From Fen-1258 sp041658245 (GTDB taxonomy: Bacteria; Bacteroidota; Ignavibacteria; Ignavibacteriales; Melioribacteraceae), in NCBI GenBank assembly GCA_041658245.1, contig JBBAAM010000014.1:1-64000 (forward strand): a DNA stretch of 64,000 nt, given 5' to 3'. The notes beneath the pieces are model-generated. The model ran no database searches, had not been told where the DNA came from, and saw nothing but the letters and a program-made list of their open reading frames with translations. This document shows, one piece after another, positions 1-7,819 of this stretch. The position numbers and the translations under genes are program-made. How positions within the stretch are numbered: position 1 is the stretch's first letter; every line of letters begins with the position of its first letter.

Positions 1-101
1 AAAACTATTTATGAAATTGTTTTCAGGAATTTATTTAAACTTCTTTCATATTCCAACTTTTTACTGAACCTTCTTATACTTTTTCGACAGTCTCGTTAGG
101 C
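1..101 (-). other. Partial attC site of cassette 10
   Basis: GTTAGGC at 95-101 with following bases ctttag is the reverse complement of the start of the same cassette (ctaaagcctaac ending at 1148). This marks the 5' end of the attC of the SIR2 cassette. The rest lies beyond the window edge. The visible part lacks the clear inner stems seen in the other sites, so it may be a divergent attC. Confidence 0.7.
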
Positions 102-107
102 TTTAGT

Positions 108-1130
108 TTATTTTAAATATCTTATTGTACTACTTCTTTTGGGTATTCCAAACCAATTTTCAAAAGTTTTAGGAACAAAATCGAAAGCTTTATTTCTAAA
201 ATTTTCATCAAAAAAATGTTCGTATCTCTTTCGAATCATAAAATCTTCATCAGGGCAAATTACAGTAACTTTTTTTAGATTATAACATTTTTTGACACCG
301 CTTATTAACAAATATTTTACATAAAGGTCAGTTTCTGGTAAAGAATAACCAATAAAAATAATTTCTTCAGATTGTGATAAAATATTATAGGCCAGGTTCC
401 AAACTTTAATCATTTTCTTATTGGAAATCTTATTCCAAGTAGGTGGAATAATAAGTGGGGATTTATTATCAATAAAATTTATTGAACCGTGGATTTTAGC
501 AAGTTTTAATTTGGGAAATCGAGGAGTATTGGTGTATATATGATTAATGTAGCTATCATCTAAGCCATAATTAAAATCGAAACAGTCATTTTTACCGTAA
601 AGTTGTTTATTAAATATATTTAAGCGATAAAGTGCTTTTTCTAACATCAAATCATAGTTTAAAGATATTATTCCATTATCGTTGTTAATCCGTTGAAAAT
701 AATTATCGCCGCTCTTTAAATTAGTTTTGTTTATTCCATAGACATTCATTAGAAAGCTAGTATAGATTTCAGAATTATTATCATTATCAATTATGTAATA
801 ACCTTCCTCATCAATTTTTTGTGGTGATGAATATTCGATAACTTTTTGAAGAAATAATAAATAATCTTTAGAATTCTTTTTCCTCAAAAGAAATGAATCC
901 ATTTCAATGATAGAAAGTAATTCCTCGATATTGTAAAAATCTGCCTCCATAATGTTTTTAACCTTTGAAAATTCATCAAAGTATTTAAAAACAATTTGAA
1001 ACGATTTTCTGATCTCATCATTATCTAAACGAGTGTAAATATCTTTTGACATGAAATAAAAATCATTCATCAAAGGAAGTTTTGCATATCTGGAAAAACC
1101 AGCACCGATTATATAAGTAGTTTTACTCAT
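108..1130 (-). CDS. SIR2-like domain protein (cassette 10)
   Basis: The protein has 340 residues. The N-terminal GAGFS (about residues 9-13) is the nucleotide-binding loop of SIR2-like proteins. SLNYD (about 156-160), KIHGSINF (about 213-220) and GYSLPETD (about 262-269) are the other landmarks of this family, which includes NAD-consuming effectors of anti-phage systems such as Thoeris ThsA, Defense-associated sirtuins and short Argonaute partners. No signal peptide or membrane segment is visible, so it should be cytosolic. The ATG at 1130 lies 12 bases after the attC core, as expected for a cassette gene. No partner gene is in the same cassette, so a single-gene defence role is inferred. NAD hydrolysis is not shown by sequence alone. 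Confidence 0.75.
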   Translation of the reverse strand: MSKTTYIIGAGFSRYAKLPLMNDFYFMSKDIYTRLDNDEIRKSFQIVFKYFDEFSKVKNIMEADFYNIEELLSIIEMDSFLLRKKNSKDYLLFLQKVIEYSSPQKIDEEGYYIIDNDNNSEIYTSFLMNVYGINKTNLKSGDNYFQRINNDNGIISLNYDLMLEKALYRLNIFNKQLYGKNDCFDFNYGLDDSYINHIYTNTPRFPKLKLAKIHGSINFIDNKSPLIIPPTWNKISNKKMIKVWNLAYNILSQSEEIIFIGYSLPETDLYVKYLLISGVKKCYNLKKVTVICPDEDFMIRKRYEHFFDENFRNKAFDFVPKTFENWFGIPKRSSTIRYLK

Positions 1131-1141
1131 AATTTTCTAAA

Positions 1142-1328
1142 GCCTAACGGCGTTGCGGGTAACTTGCCGCCCAGCTCAACAATGTTTATTTATTAAAAAT
1201 GTTTTTAATTACAAAACAATTTCACTATTAGTACTACTGAAAATAACCATACTTACAAAACAGAAATAACTTTATAACAACATGAATGCCGCTCTGAAAA
1301 CGCGGTCAAGTTGACCCGCTTGTTATAC
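1142..1328 (-). other. attC site of cassette 9
   Basis: Core GTTATAC at 1322-1328 (complement GTATAAC) and GCCTAAC at 1142-1148 bound 187 bp. The inner segment carries the caacaatg motif seen in altered form in all sites of the array. The bases accagtataac that start cassette 9 (ending at 2325) pair with gttatactggtt at its end, which confirms the boundary. The last bases of the nuclease ORF run into this site. Confidence 0.85.
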
Positions 1329-2306
1329 TGGTTTCTGACTATGAATCAAATAATTTCTTAGTTCTTTTATATTAACTATGCTTACAAATTCATAATTCAT
1401 TAAATCTTTGGGAATATTAATTGAGGATGGTGTAACAATAATAGCTTTCTTTGCGCTTTCGGCTTTAGCAAGTTCATTCATTTTAAAAGCAATTTTTTGA
1501 ATTACTGTTAGTGGAATTGGGCGAGACCAATTCTTGATTTCAATGATATACTTATTATTATATTTTTCAATCAAAAAGTCATAATAAATATCGCCACTCT
1601 TAATTATTCTATACCCATTTTTAACAATTAAGTCTTCTATTTTTTTTTCAAATAATATATACTTTTCTATTGAACTGATTTTGCTATTCTCGTCCGTTGA
1701 ATCTTTATATTTTTTGAAAATATAAAACACCATTGTCACCGCAAAACTAATAGCAAGTGTTCCAACGATTAATGAAATTATTTCTAATACAGATTGCCCC
1801 GATTTATAATTACGTAATTCCGGGAAAAAGGAAAGAAATGTTCCTAAGATTGATGCAACTATTCCAAGTATGATTGGTAGTATTGATTTTGTCATTGCTT
1901 TCTGACGAGATGAAGGTAAATTAATAATATCTGATTCTTCAACCGAAACATCCTCAGACTTTAATATCGCAGAATTTATTCTATTAATTATTTTTTCTCT
2001 TTGTTCTTGAGTAATAAAATCAGTTTCCAATATTCTAGTGTAAATAGTATTGAGAATCTGTGATTCTGAAAGTAATTCATTGTTCCCAACACGATAATCA
2101 CGAGCTTTACCTTCAATTAATCTACCAATATCTTGAATCAGAGGCGTAAAATCTTCTAATACAATTCGACGAACTAGAATTTTTTCTATTTCTAGATTTG
2201 CGCTTCTGATTCTTTCTTTTTTGGCACCAATAGTCTGCTTGTAACTAAGCAGGAACAAGATCACAGAAACTATAATGCCGATAAATGTTAAAAGGTAATT
2301 CTCCAT
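1323..2306 (-). CDS. Membrane-anchored PD-(D/E)xK (Mrr-like) nuclease (cassette 9)
   Basis: Start set at the ATG at 2306, which begins MENYLLTFIG. The open frame continues upstream to 2378, but that part lies inside the attC. The 327-residue product has an N-terminal membrane segment (about residues 5-22), a charged helical stretch, and two more membrane segments (about 145-200). Its cytosolic C-terminal domain contains YDFLIEKYNNKYIIEIKNW, which fits the D...ExK core of Mrr-type restriction endonucleases, with the downstream AKKAIIVTPSSI strand. Nucleases of this fold act on foreign DNA, and membrane-bound versions are known in defence loci. The substrate is unknown. The stop overlaps the attC core. 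Confidence 0.7.
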   Translation of the reverse strand: MENYLLTFIGIIVSVILFLLSYKQTIGAKKERIRSANLEIEKILVRRIVLEDFTPLIQDIGRLIEGKARDYRVGNNELLSESQILNTIYTRILETDFITQEQREKIINRINSAILKSEDVSVEESDIINLPSSRQKAMTKSILPIILGIVASILGTFLSFFPELRNYKSGQSVLEIISLIVGTLAISFAVTMVFYIFKKYKDSTDENSKISSIEKYILFEKKIEDLIVKNGYRIIKSGDIYYDFLIEKYNNKYIIEIKNWSRPIPLTVIQKIAFKMNELAKAESAKKAIIVTPSSINIPKDLMNYEFVSIVNIKELRNYLIHSQKPV

Positions 2307-2318
2307 ATTATTCAACCA

Positions 2319-2509
2319 GTATAACGACGTTGCCGCTAACCGGCAGCCCAAAACAAGAATGCCGAATATTTGCAACAACTTCTTTTATTTATAAAAATGT
2401 TTCTTAGAACAACCTACCTCAAAGGGCAACTTAGTTTTGTAAACACAACTTTATTATTAAACAATTGCCGCACTGAAAAACGCTGTCCGTGTTGAGCGGC
2501 ATGTTAGGC
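2319..2509 (-). other. attC site of cassette 8
   Basis: GTATAAC at 2319-2325 and GTTAGGC at 2503-2509 bound 191 bp. tgcctaac at the start of cassette 8 (ending at 3253) pairs with gttaggca at 2503-2510. Confidence 0.85.
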
Positions 2510-2513
2510 ATTT

Positions 2514-3170
2514 TTATAGATTGATATTAAAACCAAGATTTATTGCCGTATAGGTTCCTTTGCTACTTAAAAAACTGTAGTCTTTTGAATTAAGCTGACT
2601 ATTTAACTTGAACGATAAAATTATATTTATATTTTCTGTTATCGGATGCGATAGACCAACTCCAGCACCAACACCAAATAAATTCTCATTCATTTCTTTC
2701 TTTGAATTCTGATCTGCATTGTAAGCGAGAACTTCACCGGTATTTGGATTGATTTCCTTTTTGATATCATAACTGTTATAACTCAAATGTGAATAACCTA
2801 TTTCAAAGGTAGCAAAGGATGTAAAGAATTTATTTGTATGGAAATTAATTCTACTTCCAACGTATACCGGAATTAAAACATGGTTATCGGACGAATAGGA
2901 ATTGAATAGCGTTTGTTTCTGCACTGTTGACCAGTCTTCAATGAAATTTACATTATACTTATCCCAAGATGAATATCCGGAATAAATATAGAGTTGAATA
3001 TTATTGCTGAGATGATAGTTATACTGAATAGAAGTATTAAATCCTTTTGAAGAACTCATTGGCATGAAAATGCCACCATTAATTTGAATTGAATTGGAAT
3101 CTTGTGCAAAAGTAACATTAGAAATAATAAGCGCAATAATTGTTAGCGATGCTAATAACGATTTTTTCAT
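2514..3170 (-). CDS. Outer-membrane beta-barrel protein (cassette 8)
   Basis: The protein has 218 residues. A clear signal peptide (MKKSLLASLTIIALIISNVTFAQ) is followed by alternating polar and aromatic beta strands such as NIQLYIYSGYSSW and FGVGAGVGLSHP, ending in YTAINLGFNINL, typical of OmpA/OmpW-like small barrels inserted by BAM. It should sit in the outer membrane; the ligand is unknown. The stop lies four bases from the attC core, and the ATG at 3170 is about 75 bases after the previous attC, leaving room for a cassette-borne promoter. A barrel protein as an integron cassette is unusual but fits the sequence. Confidence 0.75.
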   Translation of the reverse strand: MKKSLLASLTIIALIISNVTFAQDSNSIQINGGIFMPMSSSKGFNTSIQYNYHLSNNIQLYIYSGYSSWDKYNVNFIEDWSTVQKQTLFNSYSSDNHVLIPVYVGSRINFHTNKFFTSFATFEIGYSHLSYNSYDIKKEINPNTGEVLAYNADQNSKKEMNENLFGVGAGVGLSHPITENINIILSFKLNSQLNSKDYSFLSSKGTYTAINLGFNINL

Positions 3171-3246
3171 TTTCTCACCTCTTATTGTTTAATGACTAGT
3201 GATAAAACGTATCAAATAATCATTAATCCTCCATCTTAATTAAGAT

Positions 3247-3411
3247 GCCTAACGACGTTGCGTTTAAGCGGACGCCAAAAGGTTACCGCTACAAATACAA
3301 CGACTCATTGTTTATGTTTTTTATTTACTTCCTTTCTTCAGCAATCACAAAAATGTTTTACTACGAATACCACGACCGAATACAGCGTTCCGCTTGAGAC
3401 GCGTGTTAGAA
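3247..3411 (-). other. attC site of cassette 7 (short form)
   Basis: GCCTAAC at 3247-3253 and GTTAGAA at 3405-3411 bound 165 bp, the shortest site in the array. gtgttctaac starting cassette 7 (ending at 3914) pairs with gttagaacac at 3405-3414. Confidence 0.85.
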
Positions 3412-3430
3412 CACATATAATAAAATATTT

Positions 3431-3829
3431 TTATGGTTTCTTTTGGAATATTCTTAATAATAAAAAAGTTTTTTTATAATCAATATATTTTAGCGTTAAT
3501 TCCATCTCACTTCCTAATCTACCAGCTCCCCATTGCTTTAATAAATCGTTTAGCATTCTTTTTAATAAATCATAATATTCTGGGTAATTTCTAAACTCAT
3601 AAGCTACTGCAATTTGTCTGTCAAGCATTGTTGATTTAGTTTCTGCATCCGGCTGAACAAACTCCTTAACAAGCTTATGAAAATTTAAAAAACGCTTATC
3701 TCTTTCTTCTTGTTTTTTCTGAGTTAAATATTGGAAAATTGGTAAAACTATTCCAAAGTAAGAAACTACTATCCCTAATAATTCTAGCCAATGATTCCAT
3801 AAAAAATCTGCAATCATTTTTGTTGTCAT
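3431..3829 (-). CDS. Small single-pass membrane protein of unknown function (cassette 7)
   Basis: The protein has 132 residues. One hydrophobic segment (about residues 13-33, HWLELLGIVVSYFGIVLPIF) is followed by a charged, probably helical cytosolic region with YLTQKKQEERDKRFLNFHKL. I do not recognise the family. The layout, one N-terminal helix and a soluble helical tail, recurs in cassette and defence-associated small proteins, but no catalytic motif is visible. The ATG at 3829 is about 80 bases after the attC core. Confidence 0.6.
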   Translation of the reverse strand: MTTKMIADFLWNHWLELLGIVVSYFGIVLPIFQYLTQKKQEERDKRFLNFHKLVKEFVQPDAETKSTMLDRQIAVAYEFRNYPEYYDLLKRMLNDLLKQWGAGRLGSEMELTLKYIDYKKTFLLLRIFQKKP

Positions 3830-3907
3830 AAAAAACTCGCTCTTATTTAGAAACTGTTATTTAATTATCTCGACATTTTCATAATCTATAAAATAATTCG
3901 TTTTGTG

Positions 3908-4095
3908 TTCTAACGGCGTTGCTTTTCACCCGTCCGCCCCGAACAGCAATGCCGGATAAAAAGATACCGCCAATAATTTTTAACAAATTTATTTAATAGA
4001 ACAATGTTACTTGCAATGCTTACCTTTTTAACCAAACTCGAATACTTGAAAAATGCCGTAATGAAAACGCGGTCGGGTGGAAAAGCTGGTTAGGC
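3908..4095 (-). other. attC site of cassette 6
   Basis: TTCTAAC at 3908-3914 and GTTAGGC at 4089-4095 bound 188 bp. On the minus strand GCTTTTCCACCCGACCGC near the 5' end pairs with GCGGACGGGTGAAAAGC near the 3' end, apart from one unpaired C and one A/A mismatch. An unpaired extrahelical base in such a stem is the mark by which IntI selects the folded attC strand. This site is almost identical to those at 7624-7812 and 9219-9406. Confidence 0.9.
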
Positions 4096-4097
4096 AT

Positions 4098-4658
4098 TTA
4101 TTTTTCATCATCAGAATAATTACTTTGAATTAATTTTGATGCTTCGAACATTCTATTATAATATCTATTATATCTTGAATACCATTGCAGAGTGCAAACT
4201 ATAAAACAAAATAAAGTGATAAAAAATATTTTATAATATCCCAACAGGCATAATGCAATAGAAAGCAAAAGAAAATTAATGATCCCCGATCTTGATAGTC
4301 TGATAACACCTCGATCTAAATTTAGTTCTCTGTGAAGATTATCAGAACCTTTTTGATTAATATTGGCTCTAACAGTTGGATATATCTTTTTTGAGTCTAC
4401 AAAAACTTTATCCATCAATCTTTTCTCTAAGAAAAGTGATACTATTGATGATCCCATCCAGTTAACCATCCATCCAACTTGATAAAAGATTGCTGTTAAA
4501 ACTATCGTTATTAGCGCCGACCAATTTTGCCATTTTATTGATTGATTTAGAATATCAGTAAAATCAATTATTGACAATTTGAATAAAAATAAAACGATCC
4601 AACAACAAGCTATTATCCCAACAATTAGCATTTCTACTATTAAAGAAGTTGCTTGCAT
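4098..4658 (-). CDS. Multi-pass membrane protein of unknown function (cassette 6)
   Basis: The protein has 186 residues. Hydrophobic stretches lie at about residues 8-28 (IVEMLIVGIIACCWIVLFLF), 46-62, 128-142 and 145-160, giving about four membrane passes. A charged loop between the second and third contains LNLDRGVIRLSRSGI. I do not recognise the family and see no catalytic motif. The stop TAA overlaps the attC 5' end, and the ATG at 4658 follows the previous attC by about 30 bases. Confidence 0.6.
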   Translation of the reverse strand: MQATSLIVEMLIVGIIACCWIVLFLFKLSIIDFTDILNQSIKWQNWSALITIVLTAIFYQVGWMVNWMGSSIVSLFLEKRLMDKVFVDSKKIYPTVRANINQKGSDNLHRELNLDRGVIRLSRSGIINFLLLSIALCLLGYYKIFFITLFCFIVCTLQWYSRYNRYYNRMFEASKLIQSNYSDDEK

Positions 4659-4690
4659 TTTATTTCTCCTCTAATCATATTTTTCGTAAT

Positions 4691-4879
4691 GCCTAACGGC
4701 GTTGCAACTAAACCGCCGCCCAGAACAGCAATGACGGAACTATCAACGCAATTTTTATTTATTAGTTATTTCGTTTATTAAACAAAGATTTAAAAAATAA
4801 CTTGCACTGAAAAATTAAACCCGAAAAACTCCCTTCGACCGGTTCGTTAGAAGCGGTCGGGCTGAGACGCGGGTTAGGC
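4691..4879 (-). other. attC site of cassette 5
   Basis: GCCTAAC at 4691-4697 and GTTAGGC at 4873-4879 bound 189 bp. It is almost identical to the site at 5657-5845 (shared ggtcgggctgagacgcgggt and gcaactaaaccgccgcccag). The cassette gene reads through about two thirds of the site before its stop at 4762. Confidence 0.88.
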
Positions 4880-5649
4880 ATTTTTACACCTTTAAATAAT
4901 TTTTCCATTTCATCTCTTGCTGCTACTAATAATGTAACTGAAAAAGATAAACACAAACTTGAATATCCAACTTCAACGTCACTTTCAACTCCTCGACCAC
5001 GGTCTTGCTCTCCCATTCGATAAAATGAAAGTGGGTATCCATGAACATGACTGGAAAAAAATTTATATAACCAACGAAATGAATGAACATCAACTTTAGC
5101 TCTTTCAGCTATTCTTTCTAATGGTTGCATAAATGCACTTTTCCCATGAAGAAATTTTTTTCTATCTCCTTCCGGCAAATTCAAGAAATAATTATTTGTA
5201 GTAAGTCTTGTTCTAAGCTCATCAGCTTGCTTTCTAAATCCAGCTATTTCACTTTCCTTACTTTGAAATTCCTCAAATAAACTAATTCGAGCAGTGCAAT
5301 CATGAAGATTATATATATTCCAACGACAATCCCATTCTTCTTTCGTGCACTTCTCAAAACAGAGGTAAAAAAACGCAAGTCGAATTTCTAGTATTGATCT
5401 TGTTAAAGTAGCCATTGAGGCATAATCCCAATGCTCAATAAGTTTTTTTGACCATTGGCTGTGAGGAGCCAATATTGCAAGACTGACGGCACGTGTGCAT
5501 AAAACTGTAAAAAGCACAGATGCATAAAAATGAGCACCCGTTGGAGATTTAATACCAGTATACTTTCGCGATACGTCAATACAATTGCCAACTACATTAT
5601 CAAGTGCTGAAATTCTTTTTAAATATTCTTTTTTAGCATTTTTACCCAT
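4762..5649 (-). CDS. DUF5677-like helical protein (cassette 5)
   Basis: The protein has 295 residues and is mostly alpha-helical. HWDYASMATLTRSILEIRLA (about residues 72-91) and a later FFSSHVHGYPLS resemble the DUF5677 family, whose members are often found in accessory regions; the biochemical role is unknown. The ATG at 5649 is only eight bases after the attC core. The last 40 or so residues (from KMPNPRLSP) are encoded by the attC itself, so the ancestral stop has been lost or the gene has been captured with a read-through end. The last part is therefore unlikely to be functional. Confidence 0.6.
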   Translation of the reverse strand: MGKNAKKEYLKRISALDNVVGNCIDVSRKYTGIKSPTGAHFYASVLFTVLCTRAVSLAILAPHSQWSKKLIEHWDYASMATLTRSILEIRLAFFYLCFEKCTKEEWDCRWNIYNLHDCTARISLFEEFQSKESEIAGFRKQADELRTRLTTNNYFLNLPEGDRKKFLHGKSAFMQPLERIAERAKVDVHSFRWLYKFFSSHVHGYPLSFYRMGEQDRGRGVESDVEVGYSSLCLSFSVTLLVAARDEMEKLFKGVKMPNPRLSPTASNEPVEGSFSGLIFQCKLFFKSLFNKRNN

Positions 5650-5656
5650 ATTAAAT

Positions 5657-5845
5657 GCCTAACGGCGTTGCAACTAAACCGCCGCCCAGAATAGCAATGA
5701 CGGTTTTGTCAACGCAACTTTATTTTTAAAATCAGTTTGTTTACCACTCACACTTTAAAGAACAACTTACTTTGAAAAACCAAAGCTAATAATCTTTCAC
5801 TACGACCGGTTCGAAGAAGCGGTCGGGCTGAGACGCGGGTTAGGT
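5657..5845 (-). other. attC site of cassette 4
   Basis: GCCTAAC at 5657-5663 and GTTAGGT at 5839-5845 bound 189 bp. The atypical GTTAGGTTGC end is matched by GCAACCTAAC at the start of cassette 4 (6686-6695), so the base change is cassette-specific and confirms the boundary. Confidence 0.88.
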
Positions 5846-5853
5846 TGCCTTTA

Positions 5854-6663
5854 TTAATTTGCATTATAGCCAAACTCTCTACTAAGCAATACTTCTTTCC
5901 AATGCGATTCTCTTTGTAAAATATATTCATCAGAGGTATGTGTATCAGCTATTTCAAGAATTGTGTATGTAAAATTCTTTTCGTATCCGTGTTTTTTTGT
6001 TTTCAAATGATTACGTAGTTCTTTATTCCCACCGTGACCAGTATTCACATAACTTGACCACCTTTGCCAAATTCCAGAATCCCCGATAGCACTGCCAACA
6101 TAGAGTTTGCCAGTAAGAGTATCCGAGATTAAATAAACCCCTTTAATGTTTGCTAACGCTCCTTTCCAAGATGAAATGTTCTGGGTAATAACAATTTTTA
6201 GTTTATCATATGTTAGAAAGACATCGTTATAACCAGGGAACTCTTCAACGGTTAATTTCTTTTCTTTTAATTCAGAAATAAAAAATTCTCCTCCATCTTT
6301 CTTTCCGTTCAAGTAAGGTGCGCGACCCTTTCTTTCGTGATATACTATAATTCTACCAATTAATTCTTCTTGATTAGGAATAAGTTCAGTTGAATATGCA
6401 ATATGTTTCTCACTAACCTTTTTATAACCAAGGACTTTATAGACACCAGCAAATAACCATTTATTTCTAGAAAGTTCGATTAAACCGATTACCATTTCTT
6501 TGCGAAAATTTTTTCTTGTTTGGTATTCTTGCCAACTTTTAAAATCACCTTTAAAGAAAGCATTAATTGGTGGATTTGATTTCCCAGTAGCAAGATGAAT
6601 TTTAAAGTTCTCTAAATTCAGTGATACTTTACACGATATTAGAAAATCCGTCAGTTTGATCAT
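5854..6663 (-). CDS. GIY-YIG domain protein (cassette 4)
   Basis: The ATG at 6663 (MIKLTDFLIS) is chosen because GGAGAG lies four bases before it; an upstream in-frame ATG at 6675 has no ribosome site. The protein has 269 residues. The N-terminal 165 residues form a domain I cannot name. Residues about 170-265 hold a GIY-YIG nuclease fold: KGVYLISD (GVY for GIY), KLYVGSA (YVG for YIG), WQRW, and a glutamate in ILQRESHWKEVL. This architecture occurs in stand-alone proteins annotated only as GIY-YIG nucleases and often linked to phage or restriction contexts. It differs from the small mobile GIY-YIG ORF at 11096-11356. Confidence 0.7.
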   Translation of the reverse strand: MIKLTDFLISCKVSLNLENFKIHLATGKSNPPINAFFKGDFKSWQEYQTRKNFRKEMVIGLIELSRNKWLFAGVYKVLGYKKVSEKHIAYSTELIPNQEELIGRIIVYHERKGRAPYLNGKKDGGEFFISELKEKKLTVEEFPGYNDVFLTYDKLKIVITQNISSWKGALANIKGVYLISDTLTGKLYVGSAIGDSGIWQRWSSYVNTGHGGNKELRNHLKTKKHGYEKNFTYTILEIADTHTSDEYILQRESHWKEVLLSREFGYNAN

Positions 6664-6688
6664 GTGTCTCTCCATATTAAAAGTTGCA

Positions 6689-6876
6689 ACCTAACGGCGT
6701 TGTGGCTAAGGCGCAGCCCCAAACTACAATGCCGAACTTATTAAGAATTTTTATAATTAGAAAAAACATTCATAGCACGACTACCTTGAACATGGAACTT
6801 GAATCGGAACGACTAATTCTAAAATCTCTAAAATGCCGAGTGCGATTACGCTGTCGCCTTGAGCCACTTGTTATGC
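6689..6876 (-). other. attC site of cassette 3
   Basis: ACCTAAC at 6689-6695 and GTTATGC at 6870-6876 bound 188 bp. aacgcataac starting cassette 3 (7621-7630) pairs with gttatgcgtt at 6870-6879. Confidence 0.87.
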
Positions 6877-6879
6877 GTT

Positions 6880-7605
6880 TTACGAAATATTGTTACAAGC
6901 AATATCCAAAGCAACTTTATATTTCTTGATATTTATTCCCATAATTGTGTCAGTGTCTTCATCACCACTTGTAACCAATGCTACAATATTTCCTTCATTA
7001 TCTATTATAGGTGCACCACTGCAACCTTGATAATATTCGTGCCCTTGATGTTTAAACGGAAGTTTAAAAACATAAAAACCATCTCTTTCTTCCAAATATT
7101 TTAAATCAGTGATCAATCTAATCTCTCCAAATAAATACGAATTTTCCAAACTGAGTTTTGTTTGACCAGAGAAACCATATTTTTTTTCGGTAGATGGGTT
7201 TACGTTAAAATCAATTTGATTTTTTGTTCGTGGAAATTGATCAATTATTTTACCGGTAGTATCAAATTGTTGATAAATGGGTTGAATATTTTCAGGAACA
7301 ATTGCATAAGAAAAGTCAACATCTTTTACAATGCTTGAACCTAAAGTAGCTTCTATAAGAAAATTCATTTGTCCTATGAAATACAACTGTGTTCCTTTTG
7401 AAGGCTCATAAGCAATCTCGATAGCCCATTTCCCAAAATTCTTTGTAGCGTGGGATACTGTTAAAATGAAACTCTTATTACAATAATCTATTATACAGCC
7501 CGACGCACTATTAATAGGCATTTTATTATCATCTAATTCTTTTAATGGAATACTAGATAACAATATGTGTAAATTCAACTCATCTTCAGTCATATTAAGT
7601 TTCAT
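6880..7605 (-). CDS. Trypsin-like serine protease (cassette 3)
   Basis: The protein has 241 residues. ILTVSHATK supplies the catalytic histidine, KDVDFSYAIV the aspartate, and YYQGCSGAPIIDNEGNIVAL the serine in GxSGxP. This is the order and spacing of a trypsin-fold (S1/S46-type) protease. No signal peptide is seen, so it should be cytosolic. Cytosolic trypsin-like proteins often act with partners in defence or as stress proteases, but none is in this one-gene cassette. The ATG at 7605 lies 19 bases after the attC core. Confidence 0.75.
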   Translation of the reverse strand: MKLNMTEDELNLHILLSSIPLKELDDNKMPINSASGCIIDYCNKSFILTVSHATKNFGKWAIEIAYEPSKGTQLYFIGQMNFLIEATLGSSIVKDVDFSYAIVPENIQPIYQQFDTTGKIIDQFPRTKNQIDFNVNPSTEKKYGFSGQTKLSLENSYLFGEIRLITDLKYLEERDGFYVFKLPFKHQGHEYYQGCSGAPIIDNEGNIVALVTSGDEDTDTIMGINIKKYKVALDIACNNIS

Positions 7606-7623
7606 ATCTATACTTTGATTAAC

Positions 7624-7812
7624 GCATAACGGCGTTGCTTTTCACCCGTCCGCCCCGAACAGCAATGACGAACTGAAAAGCTACAGCCAATATTTTTTAA
7701 CTGATTTATTTAATAGAACAAACTTACTTGCAATGCTTACCTTTTTCACCAAACCCAAAAACTGCAATAATGCCGCAATGAAAACGCGGTCGGGTGGAAA
7801 AGCTGGTTATAC
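7624..7812 (-). other. attC site of cassette 2
   Basis: GCATAAC at 7624-7630 and GTTATAC at 7806-7812 bound 189 bp. It has the same stems and extrahelical base as the site at 3908-4095. aaacgtataac starting cassette 2 (9215-9225) pairs with gttatacgttt at 7806-7816. Confidence 0.9.
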
Positions 7813-7819
7813 GTTTAGA

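Noticed and set aside
3258..3479. Plus-strand open frame of 73 codons, and similar frames at 6684-6929 and 9357-9548
   Set aside because: They lie in attC sites and cassette ends; composition reflects the recombination site, and no family resemblance is seen.
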